NCBI GenBank assembly: GCA_964501265.1
Contig: CAZCSK010000027.1
Location: forward strand, 1-32,535
DNA: 32,535 nucleotides
Reading direction: 5' to 3'
DNA from: CAZCSK01 sp964501265
GTDB taxonomy: Bacteria; Actinomycetota; CADDZG01; JAHWKV01
Part shown: positions 1 through 7,086 of the stretch, one piece after another
Layout of the letters: the number at the start of each line of letters is the position of its first letter
Numbering within the stretch: position 1 is the first letter of the stretch
Program-made: the position numbers and the translations under genes
Notes under the pieces: model-generated
What the model was told of the DNA's origin: nothing
Database searches by the model: none
Seen by the model: only the letters and a program-made list of their open reading frames with translations

Positions 1-102
1 GCATGTGGAGCGGTAAGCTCTGGCCAGGGCTGCAAGGCCCTGGTGAAACTAGCCGCGACGAAGCATGAACCGGACAGCGAAGCTCGTGAGAGATTTGCAT
101 AG
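1..102 (+). CDS. 3' end of an unidentified gene (partial)
   Basis: An open frame enters from the left edge of the window and ends at a TAG at 100-102, giving 33 residues that end in DSEARERFA. The composition (Ala, Lys, Glu and Arg rich, helix-like) looks like a genuine C-terminus, but no family can be recognised from so little. It is convergent with the YlbL-like protease gene, whose stop lies 20 bp further on. Because only the tail is visible, it could also be a chance open frame. Confidence 0.35.
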   Translation, partial: ACGAVSSGQGCKALVKLAATKHEPDSEARERFA

Positions 103-122
103 GTTCCGGGGAACGGTACGCC

Positions 123-1178
123 CTACTTGAGGCGCCGAAGCGCAGCGATTGCCTCTCCGAGGGTAGAAACTCCGATCACTTTCATATCTTTATCGGCGGC
201 AGCGCGGGCTCCCTCAAGGTTTCGAATGGGAGACAGAAAGATGTCGGCGCCTAGAATCTTTGCTCCGATTACTTTTTGCTCAATCCCACCGATTTCACCC
301 ACGGCGCCGGTCTCGCCGTTGATCGTACCCGTACCTGCGATCTTGTGACCCTTGGTTAGGTCGTCGGGCGTGAGCGCATCGTAGATCGCCAGCGCGAACA
401 TCAACCCGGCGGAGGGCCCCCCTATGTCGCGTTCGCCTATTTTCACCCTGAAGGGTAGGTGCCGACTTTGGCGAACGGTTACGCCAATTATCGACTTGCC
501 AGCTTCCTTGGTTGATTCGATAGTTTGCACGGAAGCATCACTTAACTTTCCGTCACGACGGATGGTGACCGTCAATGAATCCCCTGGCTTAGCTCCCGAC
601 ACAAGTGGCGCGAGATCCGTCACCATGACGACCGGCTTTCGGTTTACAGCCACGATTACGTCGCCGCCCTTCAAGCTCCTGCTTGCAGGCGACTTGCGGA
701 CGGTGTTCTCGATGAGCGCGCCGTCGTCTATGGGCGGCATACCCAATTCTGTCAGCGCGGCCAACACGGCCGCCTCCTGACTCTCGGTCATCTGGGCAAC
801 GTGCTGAGCGTCGGCCTCTTCGCGAGTCTGATTTTTCGGAAAGACGAACTCGCGGGGAATCAAATCCCGCTGCGGATCGAGCCAAGTGACAATCGCCGAT
901 GGTAGGGCGACCCCATCCGGATATTCGATCAGAACGGTGGTCATGTGAAAGGAGCCCTTCGACACATACGTTGTTGCCTCAATCTTTGTGAGCTTGCCGA
1001 CATCGCGCGTCGGTCCTGCCGCGAGGGCCACGTAGCTAAAGTGAATTCCCGACAAGGCCCCAAGGAAGGTAATGACCGCCGCGGCCGCAGTGAATCGCTT
1101 CAAGGAGGAGTGGAGATGGTGTGACGGATCATGCAGGCCGCGCAACAAGCTCCCCGGCATCTTCGGCAGGGTCGCCAT
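123..1178 (-). CDS. YlbL-like PDZ / Lon-type (S16) serine protease
   Basis: Membrane-anchored protease of the YlbL type, which combines a PDZ domain with a Lon-like proteolytic domain but has no ATPase. From the ATG at 1178 it is 351 residues. One hydrophobic segment near residues 30-55 serves as signal anchor. A PDZ domain follows at about 135-220 (KGGDVIVAVNRKPV). The C-terminal S16 domain carries the catalytic Ser in GGPSAGLMFAL (about residue 256) and the Lys in GIEQKVIGA (about residue 302). An upstream TTG at 1211 would add 11 residues. I prefer the ATG because the TTG directly abuts the divergent small gene, although neither start has a clear ribosome-binding site. The substrate is unknown; family members act at the outer face of the membrane. 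Confidence 0.88.
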   Translation of the reverse strand: MATLPKMPGSLLRGLHDPSHHLHSSLKRFTAAAAVITFLGALSGIHFSYVALAAGPTRDVGKLTKIEATTYVSKGSFHMTTVLIEYPDGVALPSAIVTWLDPQRDLIPREFVFPKNQTREEADAQHVAQMTESQEAAVLAALTELGMPPIDDGALIENTVRKSPASRSLKGGDVIVAVNRKPVVMVTDLAPLVSGAKPGDSLTVTIRRDGKLSDASVQTIESTKEAGKSIIGVTVRQSRHLPFRVKIGERDIGGPSAGLMFALAIYDALTPDDLTKGHKIAGTGTINGETGAVGEIGGIEQKVIGAKILGADIFLSPIRNLEGARAAADKDMKVIGVSTLGEAIAALRRLK

Positions 1179-1211
1179 GGTTCGGCCGATTTGGTTCACA
1201 ATTGAGCCCAA

Positions 1212-1442
1212 ATGCTGACGATTCTTGTTTTGACGATCTTATCGATCGCGTTCGGGATTATCTCGACCAGAATCATCGGCTTCCCGATGGCATCCCCGAA
1301 GGCTCCCCGAAGGGCCCGGGGGCCGAGGGCCGCGTCTTCGCGCCTGCTGATGGGCCTATTGCTCTTTGGATCCGGTCTAGCGATAGCCGTTATCTTGGCG
1401 CTGCGTTGGATGGTTCGGTTCATTGAACGCGCGCTTTCGTAG
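1212..1442 (+). CDS. small two-helix membrane protein, unknown
   Basis: A 76-residue open frame with two hydrophobic segments, at about residues 1-24 and 44-68, separated by a short Pro/Arg-rich loop. That pattern suggests a small hairpin membrane protein. It fills the gap between the divergent YlbL-like gene and the convergent subtilase gene, and its TAG directly abuts the subtilase stop codon at 1443. No Shine-Dalgarno sequence is visible before the ATG. An antisense open frame overlaps it but looks less protein-like. I do not recognise the family. Confidence 0.5.
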   Translation: MLTILVLTILSIAFGIISTRIIGFPMASPKAPRRARGPRAASSRLLMGLLLFGSGLAIAVILALRWMVRFIERALS

Positions 1443-2714
1443 TTAGTCAACCGATCTGCGCCGGAGGAATCCGATCACCAGGCCAGCCACTACTGCCAAG
1501 GCGAGGATGGCCTCGGGCAATCCCGGCCCCCTCCGCTTCACAGCGGGCTTGACCGCTATTGCCGCGGGGCTAATTGACTCTTCGGGGAACGTCGCCTCCG
1601 AAACTTGATCTGCCTTGGGTGATGAACTCGCAACTGGCCGTGGTCCACTCGAGCCCGCCTGGCTTTGAGGCTTCGCCGTGCCCGGTTTCGTTACTGGGGG
1701 CGCCACTACTGCCCCCGTCGATGACGCCGTCGACCTGCAAGAACCCTTCCCGGCGACGGCAGCCGCCAGGTTCAATCTCCCGCTGCCGTACTCTAGATCC
1801 TTGCCGCTGAGTCCGAGGTCGTCTGCGGTTGCCAAAAGACGATCAACGGTTTGCTGCTTAGTGAGACCCAGGCATCGCAGCACCGCCGCCGCGCCTGCAA
1901 CGTGGGGCGCCGCCATGGACGTCCCAGACAGAGATGCAAATCTATTGCCTGGAAGAGTTGAAAGGATGCTCACTCCCGGGGCAGAAATCCCCCACTTGGC
2001 ATCGCCCACTCCATTAGAAAAACTGGCCTTTGCATCGTTGCGGTCCGTCGCGGCAACAATCAGAGCGTTGGTCATACGGTAACCGGACGGGAAAAGGGTG
2101 TCGTTCCCTCCGGCCACAACAGCAATCACGCCTTTGCCCCAGGCATATTCAACGGCGCTCTCGATACTTCCTCCCAAGACGTTGCGAAACACAACATTGT
2201 CACTCAGGGACAGATTAATCACGTGAGCACCACGATCAGCCGCCCAGCGAATTCCCGCGTCAACGTCATCCAAATTTCCACAGCCGTGCTTTCCAAGGAC
2301 GCGCACCGGCATGATTCGTGCATCCGGAGCAACGCCGGCGATGCCGAACCCGTTGTCGAAAACCGCGGCGGCGATGCCGGATACGTGCGTGCCGTGACCG
2401 GGGTTCCCGCCGCAATTCGGGTCATCGGGGTCGACCCCCGCGACCTCGTCGCGGGGGTCGTCGTCGTTGTCAACGAAGTCGTAACCGGCCACAACGTTCT
2501 TGACCAGGTCTTTGTGGACAAGGTCCGTGCCAGTGTCGACTACGGCGATAGTTATCCCCGTACCGATGGAAGATGCCCAAGCCACCTCCGCCGCGATCTT
2601 TTGAAGGCCGTACTGTTCGCCGAAGCGGGTGTCATTGGATGCGAGGGCCGGCCCGGCAATAAAGGCAGTCGCCACCAAGGCTGGGATCATGGTTGAACGA
2701 ATTGTTTTGCGCAT
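1443..2714 (-). CDS. secreted, C-terminally anchored subtilisin-like serine protease (S8)
   Basis: 423 residues. The signal peptide runs to about residue 25 (cleavage near PALA-SN). The peptidase S8 domain has a complete triad: Asp60 (VVDTGTD), His107 (GHGTHVSG) and Ser266 (SGTSMAAPHVAG), with Asn204 as the likely oxyanion residue. After about residue 325 comes a Pro/Ser/Ala-rich linker. A transmembrane segment at about 399-416 follows, then FLRRRSVD, so the protease domain is displayed outside the membrane. The layout recalls mycosins of type VII secretion, but no ESX genes are in view, so a general cell-surface protease is the safer call. It lies 41 bp downstream of mreB. There is no Shine-Dalgarno, but GATAAT lies 5 nt before the ATG, allowing a leaderless transcript. 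A perfect 13-bp inverted repeat lies inside the gene. Confidence 0.93.
   Translation of the reverse strand: MRKTIRSTMIPALVATAFIAGPALASNDTRFGEQYGLQKIAAEVAWASSIGTGITIAVVDTGTDLVHKDLVKNVVAGYDFVDNDDDPRDEVAGVDPDDPNCGGNPGHGTHVSGIAAAVFDNGFGIAGVAPDARIMPVRVLGKHGCGNLDDVDAGIRWAADRGAHVINLSLSDNVVFRNVLGGSIESAVEYAWGKGVIAVVAGGNDTLFPSGYRMTNALIVAATDRNDAKASFSNGVGDAKWGISAPGVSILSTLPGNRFASLSGTSMAAPHVAGAAAVLRCLGLTKQQTVDRLLATADDLGLSGKDLEYGSGRLNLAAAVAGKGSCRSTASSTGAVVAPPVTKPGTAKPQSQAGSSGPRPVASSSPKADQVSEATFPEESISPAAIAVKPAVKRRGPGLPEAILALAVVAGLVIGFLRRRSVD
2432..2460. repeat. perfect 13-bp inverted repeat with 3-nt loop inside the subtilase gene
   Basis: The left arm (2432-2444, cgacccccgcgac) and the right arm (2448-2460, gtcgcgggggtcg) are exact reverse complements around the loop ctc. 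It encodes part of the Asp/Pro-rich DDDPRDEVAGVDPDD loop just before the catalytic His motif. It has no U-tract, so it is not a standard intrinsic terminator. Confidence 0.8.
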
Positions 2715-2719
2715 ATCTC

Positions 2720-2725
2720 ATTATC
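2720..2725 (-). promoter_or_regulatory. possible -10 element for leaderless transcription of the subtilase gene
   Basis: On the minus strand GATAAT ends 5 nt before the ATG at 2714, and no ribosome-binding site lies between. A start site 6-7 nt downstream of the hexamer would coincide with the A of the ATG. There is no convincing -35. Confidence 0.3.
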
Positions 2726-2755
2726 GGGTCAAACCGGGAATTAGGCTCCGGGCAT

Positions 2756-3760
2756 CTAGATTTCGCTGATGAACAGTTCCTTTACCGACGCGTATGCCTC
2801 CAGGCACTTGCCCGCACCCAGCACAACGCACTCGAGGGGGCGCTCCGTCAGGTGCACAGGCACGTCGCATTCCTCGGCTAGCCTTTGATCGAGTCCCCGC
2901 AACATACCGCTGCCGCCGGTTAGTGCGATGCCTCGGGACAAAATGTCTTGACCCAATTCAGGCGGTGTCTCGGCCAGGGCCGAAACAACCGCCTGGATAA
3001 TCTGGCTTAGTTGATCGGCGATGCCTCCCCGGATCTCCTCGGACGAAATCTGAACTACCTTCGGCAACCCAGTGGCCAGGTCACGCCCGCGGATCTCGGC
3101 CTTCTCCTCTTCCGGAAGAGGAAAGGCGGAGCCAATAGCGATCTTGATCTGCTCAGCCGTTCTCTCGCCGACTACGATCGCGTACTCGCGCCGGATGTAT
3201 TTCGAGATGGCGTCGTCGAGATCAAAGCCCCCAACGCGCACGGACTTGTTTACTACCAGGCCCCCCATCGCGAGCACACCTACCTCGCTGGTTCCGCCGC
3301 CAATATCGACAACGAGATTTCCAGTCGGCTCGTGAATAGGAAGACCGGCGCCAATGGCAGCGGCTATTGGCTCTTCGATCAGTGCGGCCGATCTGGCTCC
3401 GGCCGCAATTGCGGCCTCCTGAACAGCGCGACGTTCCACTCCGGTGATGGCGGAGGGAATGCATATCAAAACGCGCGGACGCGGAAACCTCCGTCGTACA
3501 CCTGCTCTTTGCATCAACAGACGAATGTAGCGTTCCGTCACATCAAAGTCGCTGATCGCACCGCGCCGCAGCGGTCGCTCGGCAACGATGTATCCGGGAG
3601 TTCTGCCAATCATGCGAAAGGCCTCGTGACCCATCGCCAGTACTTCGCCGTTTTCCCTGTTTAGGGCAATAACCGTTGGTTCATTCAGTACGATGCCTTC
3701 TCCAGCCGCATAGATCAGGGTGTTTGCCGTACCGAGATCGATCGCGATATCCCGGCTCAC
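2756..3760 (-). CDS. mreB: rod-shape actin homologue MreB
   Basis: 334 residues of the bacterial actin MreB/Mbl, which forms membrane-associated filaments that direct lateral wall synthesis. Visible motifs are phosphate-1 DLGTANTLIY near residue 8, the PRVLICIPSAITGVERRAV block near residue 95, phosphate-2 DIGGGTSEVGV near residue 152, and the adenosine motif ALTGGSGMLRGLD near residue 280. The length is normal for the family. The start is GTG at 3760-3758, overlapping the TGA of the small upstream membrane gene (GTGA), which implies translational coupling. No mreC, mreD, pbp2 or rodA is in this window, so this is a solitary mreB here. The gene organisation suggests co-transcription with moaE upstream and the subtilase downstream. 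Confidence 0.95.
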   Translation of the reverse strand: MSRDIAIDLGTANTLIYAAGEGIVLNEPTVIALNRENGEVLAMGHEAFRMIGRTPGYIVAERPLRRGAISDFDVTERYIRLLMQRAGVRRRFPRPRVLICIPSAITGVERRAVQEAAIAAGARSAALIEEPIAAAIGAGLPIHEPTGNLVVDIGGGTSEVGVLAMGGLVVNKSVRVGGFDLDDAISKYIRREYAIVVGERTAEQIKIAIGSAFPLPEEEKAEIRGRDLATGLPKVVQISSEEIRGGIADQLSQIIQAVVSALAETPPELGQDILSRGIALTGGSGMLRGLDQRLAEECDVPVHLTERPLECVVLGAGKCLEAYASVKELFISEI

Positions 3761-3918
3761 CTGCGACCCCCTCTTACCTTCCTTTCAGGGTTCAGCGCGT
3801 TGATCGCGCGCTTGAAAGAATCCACCGACTTCGTCGGATCGTTGGAAGGACGGTTGCGCAACGCAACAATTCCGATGACGACGGCAGCGAAAAGGACCGA
3901 AAAAACAAGATAACCCAT
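3757..3918 (-). CDS. small membrane protein directly upstream of mreB, unknown
   Basis: 53 residues from the ATG at 3918. The N-terminus is one transmembrane helix (about residues 2-20), followed by a basic cytoplasmic tail ending in RKVRGGRR. Its TGA overlaps the mreB GTG by 3 nt, and moaE ends 23 bp upstream, so it lies in the same transcription unit. The longer open frame in this phase (to 4038) overlaps moaE and loses the natural N-terminal helix, so I use the internal ATG. The tight coupling suggests, but does not show, a role with MreB at the membrane. Confidence 0.6.
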   Translation of the reverse strand: MGYLVFSVLFAAVVIGIVALRNRPSNDPTKSVDSFKRAINALNPERKVRGGRR

Positions 3919-3941
3919 AGCTCGTGAGTATAGTCCGGCGG

Positions 3942-4436
3942 CTAGGGGTGATTCACCCACGTTGATTCGCCATCGCTGAATTGCTCTTTCTTCCAGATAG
4001 CCGCACTCTGCTTCAGCTCCTCTATGCAGTACTCGCACGCCTCGAAGGCCGCGCGGCGATGCGGAGCAGCCGCTGCAACGAGCACTGAAATCTCGCCTGG
4101 CACCAGCGATCCCGTGCGATGGACGAGCAAAATGTCTGCCCCGTGGCTCCCGGCCGCCTTAAGACCGATCTCATGCATTTGGCGGTATGCCAATTCCTCG
4201 TAAGCCTCGTACTCGAGGCCCGTCACGGCGCGGCCCATAGTCGTGTCTCGCACATATCCGACAAAAACCACCATCGCGCCCTGCGATGACATAACCAAAG
4301 CCTCGCTGCGCGCGATCGAGATTGGATCTCGAGTGATGTCAACCGTGACTTCGGACGAGGGGTTCGGGGGGGTAGCAGCCCCCTTAGGTACGGAACCGCG
4401 CGCGCCAGCAGCTGCGAACCCCCCGAGATCAGACAT
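3942..4436 (-). CDS. moaE: molybdopterin synthase catalytic subunit MoaE with an inserted N-terminal segment
   Basis: MoaE is the large subunit of molybdopterin synthase. It converts precursor Z (cPMP) to molybdopterin with sulfur carried on MoaD. Family motifs are FVGYVRDTTMGRAV (about 57-70), LEYEAYEELAYRQM, LVHRTGSLVPGEISV, PHRRAAFEACEYCIEELK and the C-terminal PIWKKE-like AAIWKKEQF, with the active-site Lys pair. Total length is 164 residues. The canonical fold starts near residue 28 (VTVDITRDPI). Residues 4-25 (GGFAAAGARGSVPKGAATPP) are foreign to the family and are encoded by the 63-bp palindromic element at 4364-4426. No moaD is adjacent. TATCCT lies 6 nt before the ATG with no ribosome-binding site, so the mRNA may be leaderless. 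Confidence 0.93.
   Translation of the reverse strand: MSDLGGFAAAGARGSVPKGAATPPNPSSEVTVDITRDPISIARSEALVMSSQGAMVVFVGYVRDTTMGRAVTGLEYEAYEELAYRQMHEIGLKAAGSHGADILLVHRTGSLVPGEISVLVAAAAPHRRAAFEACEYCIEELKQSAAIWKKEQFSDGESTWVNHP
4364..4426 (-). repeat. 63-bp palindromic mini-element, copy A, in frame in moaE
   Basis: In coding orientation it begins tcggggggttcgcagc and ends gctgctacccccccga. The ends form an imperfect inverted repeat with stems of about 14 bp. It supplies residues 4-25 of MoaE and keeps the frame (63 = 3 x 21). About 45 of 63 positions match copy B at 8679-8741 without gaps. It enters the reading frame at the second base of a codon, the same phase as copy B. Confidence 0.78.
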
Positions 4437-4442
4437 TGCAAC

Positions 4443-4448
4443 AGGATA
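4443..4448 (-). promoter_or_regulatory. possible -10 element for leaderless moaE
   Basis: On the minus strand TATCCT (TANNNT type) is followed by gttgca and then the ATG of moaE. The predicted transcription start is at or within 1-2 nt of the ATG. No Shine-Dalgarno is present. Confidence 0.35.
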
Positions 4449-4475
4449 ATCCAGGAGCGTTGATGGTAAAGTGAA

Positions 4476-4494
4476 TAAACGCTGTCCGCGTTTA
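4476..4494. promoter_or_regulatory. 7-bp inverted repeat in the moaE / 4521 divergent intergenic region
   Basis: TAAACGC-TGTCC-GCGTTTA, with perfect 7-bp arms and a 5-nt spacer. It sits in the 84-bp gap between the divergent moaE and the gene at 4521, 40 bp upstream of moaE. The position suits a regulator-binding site; a structured transcript end is a weaker alternative because no gene ends here. Confidence 0.4.
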
Positions 4495-4520
4495 AAAATC
4501 TTGAGTCGAGGAGCAATTAC

Positions 4521-4883
4521 TTGAACGTAGCAAGCACCGTAGCGTGGGAGGGCAGGTTCGGTGAAGCCGAACTAAAGATCGAGATTCCTCCGTCAGGCCG
4601 CATACACGCTGAATGGAAAACCAAAGCCGGTGTGCGCAACAAAGTCGTTGACTCAATCGAGCAATTGGAGCGCGGCGTTTTATTTCAGCTAATGATTGGA
4701 GCTCAGGTCGAAGAGGGGATGCGAGATCAAGTTGCCGATGCCGTTGCCCTCTCGTTGGCCAATCGACGGCCCGTTACCGGCCGAGATCCTTCACTCCCGG
4801 CGAGGTCGGCCCGCAAAAAGAACAGCGCCCGTCCCGGGGCAAGGCGCCCTGGAGCCTGGCAAAGACCTCGTCGCCGCCGCTAG
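4521..4883 (+). CDS. uncharacterised 120-residue protein with Arg-rich tail
   Basis: The start is TTG at 4521, supported by a Shine-Dalgarno-like gaggag about 8 nt upstream. Residues 1-80 look like a compact alpha/beta domain with no cysteine or signal peptide. Residues 85-120 are a low-complexity basic tail ending in RPRRRR, which may bind nucleic acid or may be disordered. It converges with the moeB-like gene, and the two TAG stops share the palindrome ctag at 4880-4883. I do not recognise the family. Confidence 0.6.
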   Translation: MNVASTVAWEGRFGEAELKIEIPPSGRIHAEWKTKAGVRNKVVDSIEQLERGVLFQLMIGAQVEEGMRDQVADAVALSLANRRPVTGRDPSLPARSARKKNSARPGARRPGAWQRPRRRR

Positions 4884-6016
4884 CGACTTTTCGCGGCAGG
4901 TTTGCTGCAGGTGGCGCAATTTGGATCACGACGCACTTTTAGTTCACCAAAGGTAGTCGTCTGCGCGTCGAAGGTCAGGAACCGCCCGAGCAGCGGTTCC
5001 CCATAGCCCACAAGAATCTTCAAAGCCTCGTTGGCCTGAATCGTTCCAATCACTCCCGGGAGCACGCCCAGGACACCGGCTTCCCCTCAGGTGGGGGCCA
5101 GTTCCGGCGGCGGCGCCTCCGGATGCAGGCACCTGTAACAGGGCCCCTTTTCCGCCGGCCAGAAAACACTCGCGTAACCTTCGAACCGAAAGATCGATCC
5201 GTAGACGTAAGGCTTGGAGTGGTTATAGGCAGCTTCGTTGATCAGATAGCGCGTCGCGAAGTTATCGGTCGCGTCAATGACAACATCGAACCCTTCGACT
5301 ATTTTGTCGACGTTGTCCGGAGTTAGTCTCTCGGTCCAAGTCTTGACCTCAACATCCGAGTTCAGGGCCTTGATAGTCTCGGCAGCGCTCGCGGCCTTGT
5401 TCGTTCCAATCCGCGAGGTTGAATGGATGATCTGCCGCTGAAGGTTGTTTTCCTCCACATCGTCGAAGTCGACGATCCCCAAAGTTCCAACGCCGGCGGC
5501 GGCGAGGTAGTAAAGAGCCGGCGAACCGAGCCCGCCTGCGCCAACAACAAGTACGCGGCCGTCGGAGATGCGCTGCTGTCCAGGCTCTCCCACCTCGGGC
5601 AGAACAAAGTGGCGTGAGTATCTGTCCAACTGAGCAGGTGTCCATGCCCGAGGCGCCACCACTTGCAAGCCGGAGTCTCTCCAGGCGGTGAAACCCCCCG
5701 CCATGTGACGAACATCGGTGTAGCCAAGTTGTTTCAGAGTGACCGTCGCGAGAGCCGATCGTGTGCCGCCTCCGCAGTAGACGATGATCGGCTGGCTCCG
5801 ATCGGGCAACTTAGCCTCTGCCTGAATCTCCAGAAAACCGCGCGGAAGGTGAATGGCGTTCGGAACATGGCCGGCGCGCCACTCGTCGCCCTCGCGCACA
5901 TCCACGGCGACGATTTCGCCTTCGTCGAGCAGCTTTTTGGCAACGTCGGGCCCTAGTGCGGTAGCCTCGCTATGCGCTCGCTTGAGTAGTTCCTTGCCGG
6001 TCGTCGGAGTTTCCAT
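4880..6016 (-). CDS. moeB: rhodanese-MoeB/ThiF-like sulfur-carrier adenylyltransferase with in-frame TGA (candidate selenoprotein)
   Basis: Activates the C-terminus of a MoaD/ThiS-type carrier by adenylation and, through the rhodanese domain, probably supplies sulfur. Read through the TGA it is 378 residues. The rhodanese domain (about 20-120) has active-site Cys81 in YCGGGTRSA. The E1-like domain (about 125-378) has the nucleotide loop GAGGLGSP (159-166), Arg194 in NLQRQ, Lys207 and Asp251 in DATDNF. Zinc Cys pairs are C293/C296 and C367/C370. At 5089-5087 codon 310 is TGA, exactly where homologues have the conserved Cys of PSCAEAGVLG (E. coli MoeB C187, human MOCS3 C239). The same frame continues with GEAGVLGVLPGVIGTIQANE to the usual end with no other lesion. 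Conventional calling gives two pieces, 5087-6016 (309 residues) and 4880-5065. The rhodanese is N-terminal, whereas the common MoeBR order is C-terminal. Confidence 0.85.
5054..5073 (-). promoter_or_regulatory. SECIS-like hairpin downstream of the moeB TGA
   Basis: On the mRNA (minus) strand the stem is UCCUGGG / CCCGGGA, 7 bp with one G-U pair. It closes a 6-nt loop, CGUGCU. The loop begins 21 nt after the UGA (5089-5087), and G is its second base. Published rules for bacterial SECIS elements, as I recall them, ask for a loop about 16-37 nt after UGA with G in its first two positions, and this fits. GC-rich coding sequence can form such hairpins by chance, so this supports the selenocysteine reading without proving it. 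Confidence 0.45.
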
Positions 6017-6052
6017 TTACTTTCATCTTCCCTCAACGTTCCAGTAAACGAG

Positions 6053-6058
6053 TATAAC
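6053..6058 (+). promoter_or_regulatory. possible -10 element of the DAHP synthase gene
   Basis: TATAAC is followed by 8 nt (cttgggaa) and then the ATG at 6067. The expected start site lies at or next to the ATG, so the transcript may be leaderless or nearly so. The gap to the divergent moeB-like gene is only 50 bp. Confidence 0.35.
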
Positions 6059-6066
6059 CTTGGGAA

Positions 6067-7083
6067 ATGCTGATCATCATGCACAAAGATGCGACCGCAG
6101 AACAGGTCGCGCACGTCCTCGAGAAGATCCACTCCACCGGCGCGGCCGAAGGCTTCGTTTCCCGCGGCGAGCTTCACACGGTGATCGGGGTTGTTGGCGA
6201 TCCCGGGCAGGTGGCGGAACTTCCCATTGCGGCCATGGAGGGCGTCGAACGCGTGGCGAGGGTGAGCAAGCCGTACAAGCTCGTGTCGCACACGGGACAC
6301 GCGGGTACTTCCACAATCCCGGTCGGCTCGACATCAATAGGACCAGAGACATTCACGATCATTGCGGGTCCCTGCGCGGTCGAAAGCGAGGAGCAGACCC
6401 TCGCGGCGGCCCACGCCGCAAAGGATTCCGGCGCCCACATGCTGCGCGGCGGCGCTTACAAACCACGTACGTCTCCGTACTCGTTTCAAGGATTGGAGCA
6501 GGAGGGCCTGAGGATTCTTGATCTGGCCCGCTCGGAAACAGGGCTCCCGATCGTCACTGAAGTCATGGACTCCAGAGATGTGGAGCGCGTCGCGGCCGTG
6601 GCGGACATGCTGCAGATAGGCACTCGCAACATGTCCAACTTCACTCTCCTGAAAGAAGTGAGTCTTGCGGCTAAGCCGATCCTTCTAAAGAGAGGCATGA
6701 ACGCAACAATCGAAGAATGGTTAATGGCTGCGGAACACATTGCCAAGAACGGCAACTCGAAGATCGTCCTTTGCGAACGCGGCATACGCACCTTCGAAAC
6801 TGCAACTCGCAACACTCTCGACATTTCGTCCATACCGGTGGTGCGCGAAGAGTCTCACCTGCCGGTGATCATCGATCCCTCCCACGCGGCCGGCCGAAAG
6901 ACACTGGTAGGTCCGCTATCGCTGGCCGCCGTCGCCGTCGGCGCGGACGGTGTGATGCTAGATGTGCACTGCGAACCGGAGAAGGCGCTGGTAGACGGGC
7001 CCCAGGCATTGATCCCAAGTGAGTTGAAGGAACTTGCCGGCGACATTCGGGCCCTCGCAGACCACGTGGGCCGGAGGTACTAG
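6067..7083 (+). CDS. aroF: 3-deoxy-7-phosphoheptulonate (DAHP) synthase, type I-beta with ferredoxin-like domain
   Basis: Condenses phosphoenolpyruvate and erythrose 4-phosphate, the first step of the shikimate pathway. 338 residues. Residues 1-70 form the ferredoxin-like regulatory domain of the Thermotoga-type enzymes (MLIIMHKDATAEQVAHVLEK). The TIM barrel follows with AGPCAVES (100-107), RGGAYKPRTSPYSFQG (127-142), EVMD (165-168), LLKRGM (206-211), CERGIRTFE (236-244) and IDPSHAAG (269-276). These include the metal Cys/His/Glu and the substrate Lys/Arg residues. The N-terminal domain is where aromatic amino acids inhibit related enzymes. The gene faces tatA and is separated from its stop by 3 bp. 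aroF is used as a generic symbol. Confidence 0.95.
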   Translation: MLIIMHKDATAEQVAHVLEKIHSTGAAEGFVSRGELHTVIGVVGDPGQVAELPIAAMEGVERVARVSKPYKLVSHTGHAGTSTIPVGSTSIGPETFTIIAGPCAVESEEQTLAAAHAAKDSGAHMLRGGAYKPRTSPYSFQGLEQEGLRILDLARSETGLPIVTEVMDSRDVERVAAVADMLQIGTRNMSNFTLLKEVSLAAKPILLKRGMNATIEEWLMAAEHIAKNGNSKIVLCERGIRTFETATRNTLDISSIPVVREESHLPVIIDPSHAAGRKTLVGPLSLAAVAVGADGVMLDVHCEPEKALVDGPQALIPSELKELAGDIRALADHVGRRY

Positions 7084-7086
7084 TCG

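Noticed and set aside
1196..1450. Antisense 84-residue open frame opposite the small membrane protein
   Set aside because: It lacks a start signal, and the plus-strand frame gives two sensible hydrophobic helices.
1556..1600. LPxTG-like sorting signal (LPEAI near the C-terminus of the subtilase, with membrane helix and RRR)
   Set aside because: LPEAI does not match LPxTG, and a simple transmembrane anchor explains it.
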